Assembly (NCBI GenBank): GCA_027257055.1
Contig: JAPVLO010000146.1
Coordinates: 1,736,001 to 1,800,000, forward strand
DNA length: 64,000 nucleotides
Origin: Cephalopachus bancanus
Lineage: Eukaryota; Chordata; Mammalia; Primates; Tarsiidae
Reading direction: 5' to 3'
Made by a program: the position numbers and the translations under genes. The notes beneath the pieces are model-generated. The model had not been told where the DNA came from, did not search any database, and saw only the letters and a program-made list of their open reading frames with translations. Shown one piece after another: positions 26,055-37,381 of this stretch; position 1 is the stretch's first letter; the number at the start of each line of letters is the position of its first letter.

Positions 26055-26199
26055 AGAAGAGCTAAATAAATAATAAAAAGAGCACAAAGAAAAGCAACAA
26101 AAGGTTGTGGGGAAAGGAGGACACCAATGACTGTCCCACCAAGTGTCAGGTGTGGTTGCTGTCCATGAAGCAGAGGCTCTACTCGGAGTCCTTTCTTGT

Positions 26200-26310
26200 G
26201 CCTTGTTGCTCTCTCAACAACTCACATTATTTCCATTTAACAGATGAGGAAATGGAGATTCAGAGAGCTTTAGTAACTTGCCCTGAGTCAGCAGGGCCAG
26301 AAATCAAACA
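26200..26310 (-). repeat. MIR
   Basis: Antisense MIR core: CATTTAACAGATGAGGAAATGG ... TTAGTAACTTGCCCTGAG. Confidence 0.8.
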
Positions 26311-26944
26311 CAAGCAGGCCAAGGCTGACTCCACTCCACTCTTGCCCCCGTGACCCAGTCATCCGTGTCCATCCCTGCCAGAGGTTGAGAGCGCTACACC
26401 TTTCACTCATTCAGAAGATTGCCAGACACTTGGAACTGTAATAATAGTAATGATCTGCTTTCCATTTGGTGAGAACTCAGTGATAGCAATCATCTCTTTC
26501 AGCCGTGGGGCACACTATAGCGTTTCCTCGACCTTCCTGAAATAGAGCATCTTGGAGGCTCTGCCAGGCTCAGAGCCCCAATTAGCAATCAAGGTGTGTG
26601 GTTCAAGCTTGACCCAACCAAAAGGCACCTGCTTCTAGGAAGCACGATCAGCTGTCAGCCACAAAGGTGGGGGGCTAATGTAGTTACTGTAACATTGTCT
26701 CTGTCCACCTCAAACAAGCTCAGAGTCCAAGGTGGCAAGGCTGAAAAGTCGCAGTAATGCAGACGTTGAACCTGACTCAGCTACACCACGGAGCATGCCT
26801 GAGGGCAAACTCATCTGTGACGGAGGCGGAAGGGAGCGACACCCAGGAGAGTGTGACGAGCTATCTGCCCCAGCCAGATGCTCAGGGATCCGCTGACTTG
26901 CACAGACTGGGGTAATCGCAGCCAAGTTCACGGGGTGCTTAAGA

Positions 26945-27130
26945 CACTGGGCACTGCTGCAAATAATTCACATATATTAACTCCCTGACTTGACACAGCA
27001 GCCTTTGATAGACTGTTATCATCATTCCCATTTGACAGATTAGGAAATGGAAGAAAACCAAGGTCAAGTAACTCCCCCTACGTTCACTGCTTGTGTTTGA
27101 TAGAGAGCCAGATGACAAACCCAGGCAGTC
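26945..27130 (-). repeat. MIR
   Basis: Antisense MIR: CCATTTGACAGATTAGGAAATGG ... CAAGGTCAAGTAACTCCC. Confidence 0.75.
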
Positions 27131-27214
27131 TGGCTCCGGAAACCACATCTGAATTCCTGAGCCATAAGTGTCCCTTCCTTGCCTGCCCTTTTGGGAGGCA
27201 GAGAACTTTGCAGT

Positions 27215-27370
27215 GGTTTGGACTCCAGACACTACAGTCAACCAGTCCTGCTCTGAATCCCACTTGTGTCCTTTCCAGCTGTGTGAATTGGGGCAAATGA
27301 CTTAAACCCCTCTGAACTCCAGTGTCTTCCTTCTTAAAAGGAAGTACACCTGAACTGATAATGGCATCCA
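27215..27370 (+). repeat. MIR
   Basis: CCAGCTGTGTGAATTGGGGC ... GACTTAAACCCCTCTGAACTCC is a decayed sense MIR. Its partner at 26945 lies in the opposite orientation 90 bp away. Confidence 0.65.
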
Positions 27371-27736
27371 CACCTAGACAATGGAGGTTGGAAGTGATGC
27401 AGCAGCCATCACTTCCAGGTCTGCAACACTCTATTCTTCCCTGGGTCTTTCAGCTGTTCTGACTCCTGAGCCAGGTGTATATTTTGGCCCCATGACCAAG
27501 GGCAACTGTCTACACCACACTGCCAAGGGCAGAGGAAAAAGTACCAAATGGGTCTCGAGCTTTTTGTGCAGGGCACTGGCCTGTGCCAGTGGTTCCACCT
27601 GGTCCTTGCCCTTCCCACTTTACCTCCATCTTCCCTTATTGACCGCCTCCCTCTGCTCTTCAAGCTCCAGCATCAGACATAAAGACAGCAGTCTTACGCC
27701 GAGTCCAGTCCCCACAACTGCACAAGGTGAAGTCAC

Positions 27737-27926
27737 ATATGTTTATGTATGTGCATATCTATGTGCTATATATACACCTATCTATGTATATGCACCTCTA
27801 TGTATATAAACACACATCTATGCATATATACACACATACACAGATATGCACATACATAGATACATATGTTTATACATGCATAGATATGTGTGTTTACACA
27901 CACACATATCTATATGTACATACACA

Positions 27927-27974
<48 letters not shown>
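27737..27974. repeat. Compound TATG/TACA/CA microsatellite
   Basis: About 190 bp of ATGTATGTGCATAT-like purine/pyrimidine alternation with ATCTATG interruptions, ending in about 23 CA units (27928-27974). Confidence 0.95.
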
Positions 27975-27975
<1 letters not shown>

Positions 27976-28209
27976 CCAAGTGTTTCCACTTCTCTGACTG
28001 AACCCTAATATATCCTGGCTATATTACTTCTGGGGTAGTTTCTCATAGGTGTCCCTCTCTGTCTTTTGCTGTCCAAATACATTAACCCTTCACATTTTCC
28101 CTTGTTCTTCTTACATTTACTAATGGCACCTCAGTGGCTGGAAGCCATGACCAAAGTCATCTGTGATGAATATGATGCTGCTAAATAAAAATACTCAACT
28201 CCAGTTTCC

Positions 28210-28390
28210 ATTTACTGGATGCTGACACATTAAGCCTTATGCTATAAGCTGTTTGTATGTTCTCATTAAAACCCTATGGAAGCAGGTTTTTAAAATATTT
28301 ATTGTATAAATGAAGAAGCGGAGGCTCAGGGAAGCTGAGTAACTCGCCTCAGATTATACTAAGTGTCTATGTGACTCCAGTACTGAGTGC
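28210..28390 (-). repeat. MIR
   Basis: Antisense MIR: TCTCATTAAAACCCTATGG ... GAAGCGGAGGCTCAGGG ... TAACTCGCCTCAGATTATAC. Confidence 0.75.
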
Positions 28391-29144
28391 TTACCTGCTA
28401 GACAGTGCCTCCCTCTGTAAGTCATCCATCTAGAGCACAAGAACGGAGCTAAATGCTCATGTATATATAGTGTTACCCCATCTTCTTCCAGAATATTAAA
28501 GCACTTTAAAAGGCAAACATAATGTGAGGCAGGATAATTAGGGATAAAAACAGAACAGAAAAACTTTAGGAAAAAGATGGTACCAGGGACCTGTGGGTAG
28601 TGGGATTCAGGGCAGTATAGGAGATTATACACATCAGCATAAATTTCTATGCAAAGCCTTGCCCCAAAATAGGCAACCATTTGAAGAATGAATCCATTTG
28701 AAGGCATATTATCAGGTTTTCTTTTAGACCTTGCATATAATTCATTCTCACAGGTACCAGAAAAACAATAAATAAGGCAAGATAAGAGAAGGAGGTTTGC
28801 CACATATTTAGGAATTAGAAACGCTGGTATGTTAAAAACAAAACAACAACTTGCGTCTTTTGCCACTGCTGAAAGTCATTCTTGGGTCATTAGACACTTC
28901 TTGTGTTGAGGTTCTTACTTAAATATATGAGAGAGAATTACTACGTAGGCTTATAATGCTACCATAAAGAAAATTAGGTTCTAAGAAATAGATTTCCTAT
29001 GTCCAAAATTTTAAGACCACTGTTTCATAACTCTAGCCTGCCAACTATACACAACCTTAATCCCTCCGGGCTTGAGACCAAAAAAGAAAAGTCATTTTGG
29101 TGAAAGAATGCAGAAAATCCCTATCCATCTATAGGATTATCATA

Positions 29145-29280
29145 CACCCATTCATTTAACATGTGTTTATTGATCATCTACTCCATGTCAGGCACTGTTC
29201 CAGGTGCTGGAAACACAACAGTAGATAAAGATAAAAACCTGTGCCCCCATGAAGTTTTCACTCCATTCATGCTATTTCTG
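29145..29280 (-). repeat. L2 3' end
   Basis: CCATTCATTTAACATGTG ... CCATGTCAGGCACTGTTCCAG ... CCCCCATGAAGTT is the antisense L2 3' UTR. Confidence 0.75.
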
Positions 29281-29329
29281 CATTTGCAAAGACCTCTTTG
29301 TTAAAAACATGATTCTAACATACCTTACT

Positions 29330-29636
29330 GAACAAGTCAATGTTTCAGGATTAGTGATATGCATATAGTGCCTTACAGTTTATGCAAAACACTTTTATGT
29401 AACTATAGCAGTTATTTCTCAAAAAAACCATGGAGAGTTTGCAAGAAATGTGACAGACCATTTAAATAAAGACACAAATAGTATTATGTTACCAAAGGAA
29501 ACATGAACAAAGGCAATGAATAGATATTACTTCACAAGAATAAAAAAAAAAAAACTAGTATAAGAAACACGAAAAAGTGTTCAACTTCCTTGGCACTCAG
29601 ATACATGCAATTTATAGTGGAAAGGTGACAATATAC

Positions 29637-29687
<51 letters not shown>

Positions 29688-29960
29688 TTTTTGAGAAAGT
29701 AGGATTTACTGGGAGGACAGAAAAGCTCCCACAGTGAGAGGGGCCTGAGGGGGTTGCCCAAAAGGTAACAATTTTTACTGGCAAAAATAGCAACAGTAAA
29801 AGGAAACAAAAAGATTGTGCTGCACCAAAAGTACCCTTTGATACAGTAATTTTGCTTTTAGTAATCTATCTAATGGAAAAATCAGAAATTTGGTTTTGAA
29901 ATAGCAAAAAATTCACATATTGCAAATTGCTCATTACTATGAAACTAAGATAAGTGACCT
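29330..29960 (+). mobile_element. Old L1 ORF2/3' fragment, split by an insertion
   Basis: L1 phrases at GAAAAAGTGTTCAACTTCC (29570s) and TACCCTTTGATACAGTAATTTTGCTTTTAG (29830s). They are separated by the retroposed fragment at 29633-29760. Confidence 0.7.
29633..29760 (-). mobile_element. Retroposed polyadenylated fragment of unknown source
   Basis: Read on the minus strand: about 68 nt of GC-rich sequence (starting TGGGCAACCCCCTCAGG, ending AGTAAATCCTACTTTCTC), then about 24 A and an AT-alternating tail. Flanked by AAAGGTGACAAT (29621-29632) and AAAGGTAACAAT (29761-29772), a 12-bp duplication with one change. Its end resembles the 3' end of an LTR-terminated or mRNA transcript, but I cannot name it. 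Confidence 0.75.
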
Positions 29961-30185
29961 AACTTAAAGAAATTTTATAGAAAGTCTTCTCTTGGGGTCA
30001 CAGGTCCATGCTGCCAGGCAAAGTACCTTAGAATCAAAGGACTCTAACAAATATTTGGATTGTTCAAAAATGTTTAATGGCCCAATGCAATGAAATGTCT
30101 AAGGAGCGTTTAGTGTAACTGTGGTTACAATTGTGCCTCACCAACTTGTCAATTACAAGTTAAACATGCAAAAGAGGATATGTTC

Positions 30186-30777
30186 GGCCAGGCATAGGGA
30201 CACACCTGTAATTCCAGCACTTTGGAATTTTAGAGGCTGAAGTGCTTGAACCCAGGGGTTCAAGACCAGCCTGGGCAACACAGTGAGACTTCATGTCTAC
30301 AAAAAACACACAAAAATAAGCTGAGTGTGGTGCTGTATAATTGTAGTCCCAGCTACTTGGGGGTTGGGGCAGAAGGATTGCCTGAGCCCAGGAGGTCAGG
30401 GCTGTGGTAGGTCATGATCATGCCACTACACTCCTGTCTGGGCAACAGAATGGGAGACCCCATTTTTTATTTTTTTGAGTTGGAGTCTCACTCTGTCACC
30501 CAGACTGGAGTGCAGTGGCTGCTGCCAGCCACCGCAGCCTCAACCTGCTGGGGCTCTGGCAATCCTTCCGCCTCAGCCTTCCAAGTAGCTGGAACTACAG
30601 GTGTGCGCTACCACGCCTGGCTAATTTTTGATTTATTGTAGAGATGTGGTCTCGCCAAGTTGCCCAGGCGGGTCTCGAACTCGCGGACTCAGGCAATCCA
30701 CTTACCTCAGCCTCCCAAGGGGCGGGATTACAGGCTGAGCCACCGAGCCCGGCTGAGACTCCATTTTTTTAAAAAAA
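30186..30777 (+). mobile_element. Alu, interrupted near its 3' end
   Basis: GGCCAGGCATAGGGACACACC to GGGAGACCCC, with the last A-run at 30771-30777 after the inserted second Alu. Duplications AGGATATG lie at 30175-30182 and 30777-30784, showing the outer insertion. Confidence 0.9.
30469..30754 (-). mobile_element. Alu inserted into the preceding Alu, opposite orientation
   Basis: Antisense Alu, flanked by GAGACCCCATTTTTT (30454-30468) and GAGACTCCATTTTTT (30755-30769). The host Alu was cut at its own tail, giving a head-to-head pair with almost no spacer. Confidence 0.93.
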
Positions 30778-30999
30778 GGATATGAATAAACAGGGTTGCA
30801 ACAATGACTGACAGAACAAACCAGAATTCAGGACTATTATTGATTTTTCTAAGCCTTTTTTTCTTTCTAGAATTCCACATTATGAAAGTTGTTTACTTTA
30901 ATAGCTCCCTACTAGTTTTTAAACACCTAGTGTTTTATAATTTGTTGCACAATAATGATATTAGTGTTTCTTAAAGTCTCACTACATATGCCATATTGA

Positions 31000-31200
31000 A
31001 GGTACTATCTTTTCCCAACAGCCCCCAGAGGTTGGTACAATTATTATCACATCTACATTTTACTAAGGAGAAAACTGAGCCTTGGAGAGGAGAGTGATTT
31101 GCCCAACGTCATGCAGCTAGGACTGGCACAAGTGGGACTGAATCCAGTTAGCTAGTTTGGGTCTCAGCACCAGGTACCTTAACCACTAGGCCACATGCCC
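31000..31200 (-). repeat. MIR
   Basis: Antisense MIR: GAGAAAACTGAGCCTTGGAG ... GATTTGCCCAACGTCATGCAG ... CCTTAACCACTAGGCCAC. Confidence 0.88.
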
Positions 31201-31268
31201 TTATCTTTTACTTATAGTTATTTGGAGTATTTCTTATCTGTCCAATTAGATCCTAAGTTCCTTTAGGG

Positions 31269-31993
31269 CTGGGGTCCCCAACCCCCATGCCATGGACTGG
31301 TAAGGGTTCATGGACTGTTAAGAACCAGGCCTCACAGCAGGAGGGGAGTGGCAGGCGAGTGAGAGAAGTTTCATCTGAATTTACAGCTGCTCCCCACTGC
31401 TCTCATTACTGCCTGAGCTCCGCTTCTTGTCAGATCAGTGCAACATTAGACTCTCATAGGAACGCAAACCTCTCCTATGTGTGAGCCGCACATGCAAGAG
31501 ATCTAGGATGCACGCTCCTTATGAGAATCTAATGCCTAATGCTCTGAGGTGGAGCTGAGGCTGTGATGCTAGTGTTGGGGAGCGGCTACAAAAACCAATT
31601 AACATTAGCAGTGAGGTTTGACTACACAGAGACCATAATAAATTAATTGCTTGCAGACTCATATCAAAACCCTATCAGTGAGTAGCAAGCAAGTTGATAT
31701 ACTTGAGTTGTACAGCTGCATCTGGTGGCAGGCTTTAAGTCAGCATCCAACAGTTATTTTAGTCCACACATGGTTTACCCATTATTTTATTTACCACTTC
31801 TATCTGTGCCTCTTTTTTGTATAATTATTTCATTGCATTATATATTACAATGTAATAATAATAGAAATAAAGCACACAACATAAAAATGTTATGTGCTTG
31901 AATCATCCTGAAACCATCCCTCCAACCCTGCTCCGTGGAAAGATTGTCTTCTACAAAACCGATCCCTGATGCCAAAAAGGTTGGGCACCACAG
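31269..31993. mobile_element. hAT-family DNA transposon, complete non-autonomous copy
   Basis: 725 bp. Terminal inverted repeats are CTGGGGTCCCCAACC at the left and GGTTGGGCACCACAG at the right (13 of 15 pair). Flanked by CTTTAGGG (31261-31268) and CTTTAAGG (31994-32001), the 8-bp duplication size expected for hAT. Internal landmarks are TAAGAACCAGGCCTCACAGC, ATGAGAATCTAATGCC and ATTACAATGTAATAATAATAG. No transposase frame. Confidence 0.93.
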
Positions 31994-32699
31994 CTTTAAG
32001 GAAAAAAATTTTTCACTCAACTTTGAGTACAATGTATTGCATTCAGCTGGCATTCAATAAATGCTTGGGTCATAAATGACCAAAGCTGCAGTTGTTTTGA
32101 AGTCACTTCTGACTCCTCTCCTTCACTCCATTTCCAATCTTTCACCAAGTCGCTGGGGAGGATTTTCCCTCCCAAGAAAAATCTCTTACATCAATTCCCA
32201 CACCTTCCTCTAGTCTGAGTTCGTATCCCCTCAAGCCAGACTCCAACAATAGTCTCCTGAACATCCTCCTTGACTCCAGTCCACCCTGTACACTCATCAC
32301 CCTAAAATCATATTGAATCAGATTTCCCCAACTGGTGAGCCTAGACATAAGATTGAAACTCTCAGACCCCAGTGTGATCAGGTGTGGGTTGAGCTCCTAG
32401 AATATCACCTTTGACCAAAAGCATCCTCCTAGGGTGATCAACAGTCACAGTTGAAGCTTAGACTGACACTTAAGATGCTGAAACTGGGACTTAGGTGCTG
32501 AAACTGGGAAAGTCCAGGCAAACCAGGATGAGTTGGTTATGCAATATCTTCCTCCCTATCTCCAAGTCCCCTTATCTTTACCGCCATGTACCCTACAAGT
32601 AATGTCATTTCTACAAGTAATGTGCCATACAAATAAGGGGAAGTGCAGATGTAGATCCACTCAAACCCTCACTCAAAGACATCTGATAGTTCATGCTGC

Positions 32700-33260
32700 C
32701 TCACAGAAAATCTGCTGTACTTATTCTAACATTCCAAGCCCCTGGTGGTCTGGCCAGAACTAATATCATCTTCAGTCCCTTGCCATCCTGACCACTCCAC
32801 TCACTCTCCCGTCTCCTTATTACCCCTGACCATATCAGTCCCATTTCCCTCATTTGTCCCTGACTTCTCCAACTGGCTAGCTTGATTGCCTTCTGTCAAC
32901 CTATCCACAGAGCCACCTTCAAGGATTCAGTTAGTTCCAAGCCCTCTCCTAAGCCCAAACCAGTCTTCTGTGAAGTCTTTAGAGATGACCTCAACTCAGG
33001 ACAACTATCCGTGACACTCATTTGTCAAGGAGTCAAGCAAACAGACCTTCCTCAACTCTTCTACTGATGTACTGAGTCATTAGTTTTCTCTTCCAAAAGT
33101 TACTTATCCTTTCTCATGTTTATATCTGGTCTGTCCAACCAAAATGCAGCCCCTTTGATGAGAGATGCCACACCTTATATTTACATCTCCCACAGTATTC
33201 GGCAGTTTCTCATGCATGACTTATACATGATGAACACACAATCAATATGTGTTTTCAGGT
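32700..33260 (+). repeat. L2 fragment
   Basis: CAAGCCCCTGGTGGTCTGGCC ... CTTCTGTCAACCTATCCACAG ... AGTCTTCTGTGAAGTC, and a later GATGAGAGATGCCACACCTTAT, are a long decayed L2. Confidence 0.55.
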
Positions 33261-33758
33261 GACAGATGAGTGCTGTCTTCCCCCTACCCACCACCATGTG
33301 AGGAATTCAGCAGTTCTTCCACATAGATAAGTGTTCATCTTTTGTGTGTGGGGGGGTCAATTGCCTTCTCATTATAATTCAGCCTCCTGAATCTTAGCTT
33401 CCCTTCGATGCCTGGTAGGACAGAACTAAGAACTAAGCATGAACATTTCCCTCCTGTAGTGAGAAGAACAGGGCAGAATCACAAGGTGGGATGATGGCGT
33501 GAGGCTGACAAGAAGAAAAGATAGCAAAAACGTAAAGAAACCACCATTAAGAAATTTTGGAGAGGCAGAGAGCATTGCAAATACAGAAAAAGATACAGAG
33601 AAAAGGTAGGGAGAAAAGGAAAAAAATTAAACAAAGTTACCTATATTAGAAGACGGCCAGGGAAATGTGCAGGAACTCCCAACACAAATGCCAAGCTCTG
33701 CCCTGACAGGGGCAGCCCATCTGACACCTCCCCCAAAAGGCACTCTTGGTAGGCCCCA

Positions 33759-33875
33759 GGCAGATGGCGGGTCTCACAAGCCTGTCTGGGAGGCCCTTGA
33801 TTGCCCAGAGAGCATGCAGCCCCAGTTAAGGGACTGAAGGCAGGCATGATGAACCCATGGAAAATTTCCCTCAGG
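33759..33875 (+). repeat. Left arm of 117-bp inverted repeat
   Basis: From GGCAGATGGCGGGTCTCAC to GGAAAATTTCCCTCAGG. The reverse complement matches 34477-34593 at 110 of 117 positions by my count. The similarity stops sharply at both edges. Confidence 0.93.
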
Positions 33876-34476
33876 TGAAATCATCTCAGCATAAAAAACA
33901 ACATTGATCCATTTGCCTCCCAGACAAAGAGAAATCAAGTTAGATAAAGGGAATTAGGCAATAGGTTTAACGTGACTCCAGGTACAGCAGCAGAACAAAC
34001 CTGACACGCTCTGGTGCTCCTTCCCAAGTGCTCTCTGGGCTGCACAGGCCAGTTTTAGGGGAGGGTGCCGAGTAGGTGTTCTGCAGGCACAAGAAATCTT
34101 TGCAACTAAGAAGTCAACCACTCTCTAGTGTCCCAAGAAGCCCCTGGCTGGATGTGCTCGGAGCCCACATCCAGGAGCATTGGCAGATTTGTAGGGATCC
34201 ACATCCTACACCGGCCAAGTGCACACTTGGAACCAGGAACAGAACATGGGATCTGTTTCCCTGGATCACAGCCAGAAATCACTGACCTTGGAATCACAGA
34301 CCTCAGCTTGCATGTGTTGAGAGACAGGAGATCTAGGACCATGTGTATGTTCGTGTAAAACGTGTGACTGTAATGCGAGAGGTCCTGATGAATAGGAAAC
34401 AGTTATATGTCTGTGCGCACGTGTCTTGGGTGGGTGCCAATATTCTGTAGGATTATTGCGCCAATATTCTATGGGA

Positions 34477-34593
34477 CCTCAGGGAAATTTTCCATGGGTT
34501 CATCATGTCTGCCTTCAGTCCCTTAACTGGGGCTGCATGCTCTCTGAGCAATCAAGGGCCTCCCAGATGTGCTCGTGAGACCCGCCATCTGCC
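34477..34593 (-). repeat. Right arm of 117-bp inverted repeat
   Basis: From CCTCAGGGAAATTTTCC to GAGACCCGCCATCTGCC. Seven mismatches with the left arm, four of them clustered near 34566-34573. The loop between the arms is 601 bp of GC-richer sequence I cannot assign. Confidence 0.93.
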
Positions 34594-35179
34594 AGTTAGA
34601 GCAATGAAATGGGTACAGGGTGGATATTTGGCTGTGCCACTTCAGGAGATGAAAGAGTCCTGAGCCTGAGTTGTCACTACTTTCTCCCCCTTCCACATCC
34701 CAGCTCCAGGCCCACCCTTGCCAGGGTTGCTGGGCTCACAAGCTTCATTTCTTTGGCTCTGGTGTGGTAGATCCAGTCAGAGAATCTTTGGAGTGGAGGG
34801 CTTATTCTGGCAGGGAGAGCTCATACCTAGACAGTCAGAATCATAATTCAGAACACAATGACTAGAGCAAAAAGCATGAGCCACCCCATCTCTACTGGCC
34901 CTGCCCTTAGCACTGGGGTAAGGAATGGGATTATACCTTCTCATTTTATCTCTACCTACTTACTGTGTCTTTAGCACAGGGAGGGCAGGAGCACAAGATA
35001 TGGTTTTTAATAGTGGAATTAATGGATGTGAGAACAAGACAAAAATAATAGAGGCAATGGAAATGCCTGCATCTAGTTACAAAAATCAAATGATTTTATA
35101 TATTTCTACTGGGGAAAATGTGACATTATTTCATATAAACAAATCAGGGGCCAGATGGATGCCCTAGAAAGACTCTTGC

Positions 35180-35430
35180 ACTTATATACAAAAATATACA
35201 GTGTTTGAAATAGTGAAAAATTGGAAATAATCTAAACGTCCACCTGCAAAAGAATATATCATCAATTGTGGTATATATTCATAAAATAGAATACTATACA
35301 GCAGTGAAAATGAGTGAAGCAAACCTACACATTTCAACATGGATAAATCCAACATCATAGTGTTGAGAAAGTTGCACAATATAATACAATTCATATAAAG
35401 CTAAAACACACAAAAATTATATATAAAATC
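35180..35430 (+). mobile_element. Old L1 3' fragment
   Basis: CAATTGTGGTATATATTCATA and ATAGAATACTATACAGCAGTG, with the following AACATGGATAAATCCAACATC, are L1 3' phrases. Confidence 0.85.
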
Positions 35431-35769
35431 TTTCACAATACTATATACTATATATATGCAAACCTTGGAAATACATCTGTCTATAGTCCAAATAGGAAGA
35501 AAAGCATGGGAATGATAGACACCAAATCCATATGGTTGTTGAGAGGAGGAAAGGTAATGGGCCTGGGAAGGTTAATATACGAGCTTTAGTTGCATTATTC
35601 TTTGTACATTTTGTTTACTTTTAATACTGCATTTAAAAATATGGACATTGTAAATTTACCATCTCCTGGAGCAGACTTAGATGTGTAATACAGAAAGGCA
35701 ACCATTTACTATATAACCGTAGTCATCTTAACATAAACATCAGAGAAGAGTCATATAAGTTTTTTTTTT

Positions 35770-36110
35770 AAATTATAAAGATGTGGGGTACGATTCAGGG
35801 TTAGGTATTCAAATGTTGATTATGCAGGTACCTCGTTGATGAGGTGTGTCCCTCCCTCCCCTAGCTGCCAATCCCACCCCCCAGACAGTTTCCCACTACT
35901 GCCAATCCCTTTCTTATATTATTATAATTGTTCAAGGTCCGCTTATGAGTGAGAACATATGGTACTCATGTATGTTGGTATATGGTATGTTCTTTGTTTT
36001 TGTGATAGATCACTCAGTATGATCAATTCTAAATCCATCCAAGTTGCTGCAAAGTCCATATGTTGGTCCTTCTTTATGGCTGCATAATATTCCATCGTGT
36101 ATATAAGTTT
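35770..36110 (-). mobile_element. L1 3' fragment
   Basis: Antisense L1: CTTATGAGTGAGAACATATGG, CCATCCAAGTTGCTGCAAAG, TGGCTGCATAATATTCCATCG. CCAATCCCACCCCCCAGAC marks the C-rich 3' UTR. Confidence 0.9.
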
Positions 36111-36492
36111 TTAAATTGCTAACTGAATAAATGTGATAAGATATTAAAATCTCATGGCATGGCTCCCATTTCATTGTTTTTGACCTATAAAAACAGTGAT
36201 ATCATAAGGTGTACCCTAGTAAAATGCAATAAAGGGAATGGAAAGTTCTGGATTTAGTTATAAAATGAATCAGCCTCATACATTACTGCTCTACTACAGG
36301 CAGGAACGGAACGTGTCCAGTTCTGTGACTCACATGTTCATAGGACGTAGACAAGAAGAAAAGTGAGCAGAAGAGTGGTCGGGTCATCGGTATTCTGCTA
36401 ACATGGGCCTGAGAATACATTGAGAGGTATGGGAATTCTTAACTGGTAACGGGAAGGCTTACTGGGAGTCGATAACTTTCTTCAGATATTTG

Positions 36493-36531
36493 AATGAATG
36501 AATGAATGAATGAGTGAATGAATGAATGAAA
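36493..36531. repeat. (GAAT)n microsatellite
   Basis: About nine TGAA units with one GTGA variant. Confidence 0.93.
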
Positions 36532-36611
36532 AGGCTGTCATATGAGAGTATAGATATATTCTGTATAATTCCAAAGGTCAAGCATGTTAGAAGCTAGAAG
36601 GAGGTAATCTT

Positions 36612-36712
36612 GTTTTATTTTTTGAGTCAGGGTCTCACTCTGTTGCCCAAACGAGAGTACGGTGACTCCATCATGGCTCACCGCAGCATCAAACTCCTGG
36701 ACTCAAGTGATA
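36612..36712 (-). mobile_element. Alu fragment / free Alu monomer-like piece
   Basis: TTTTGAGTCAGGGTCTCACTC ... CTCACCGCAGCATCAAACTCC ... ACTCAAGTGAT, then ordinary sequence. About 100 bp only. Confidence 0.75.
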
Positions 36713-36896
36713 TGGAGGGAATTTTTAATGCACCAAAGGAAGAACGTCCATCCCAGAAAGAACTGAACTGTTTGATTTGGTAGTAAGTGCCCTAAAACCA
36801 GCAGTAATCAAGCAAGGGTATAGAGAATTCTGTCTGGGGGAGTTAAGTGGACTTCATGAGTTCCAAAGTCTTATCTAACTCCATGACTCTAAACCA

Positions 36897-37088
36897 GTGT
36901 TTCTCAACCTTGAGTGTGCATTAGCAGCCCTGGGAGGACTTGTTAAAATACAGATTGCTGGGCCTAATTTCTAGAGTTTCTGAAGTAGCAGGACTGGGGT
37001 AGAACCTGATAATTTGCATTCCTAACAAATTCCCAAATGATGTTGACATTACTGGTCTAGGAACCATACTTTGAGAATCTCTACTCTT
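36897..37088 (+). mobile_element. MER20-like hAT remnant
   Basis: GTTTCTCAACCTTGAGTGTGC ... ACTTGTTAAAATACAGATTGC ... TTTGCATTCCTAACAAATTCC ... ACCATACTTTGAGAATC. Its last bases served as the target of the next Alu. Confidence 0.85.
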
Positions 37089-37381
37089 TTTTTTTTTTTT
37101 TTTTTTTGAGTTGGAGTCTCACTCTGTCGCCCACACTGGAGTGCAGTGGCCGCTCCCGGCCACTGCAGCCTCGACCTGCTGGGCTCCGGCGATCCTTCTG
37201 CCTCAGCCTTCCAAGTAGCCGGAATTACAGGCATGCGCTACCACGCCCGGCTGATTTTTTGATTTATTGTAGAGATGAGGTCTTGCTGCCCAGGCGGGTC
37301 TCGAACCCACGGGCTCAGGCAATCCGCTCACCTCAGCCTCCCAAAGGCGCGGGATTACAGGCTGAGCCACCGAGCCCGGCT
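37089..37381 (-). mobile_element. Alu, lemur-type, young
   Basis: Antisense, with a T-run of about 22. Perfect 16-bp duplication GAGAATCTCTACTCTT at 37073-37088 and 37382-37397. Confidence 0.97.

Noticed and set aside
28354..28866. 170-codon open frame on the minus strand, the longest outside the exons
   Set aside because: No recognisable domain or motif, its distal end runs into a MIR fossil, and one frame of this length is about what chance gives in 64 kb of AT-rich DNA.
32400..32530. Repeated phrase GATGCTGAAACTGGG / AGGTGCTGAAACTGGG as a possible regulatory tandem
   Set aside because: Two imperfect copies of about 16 bases only, within what looks like an old transposon end; too little to support a function.
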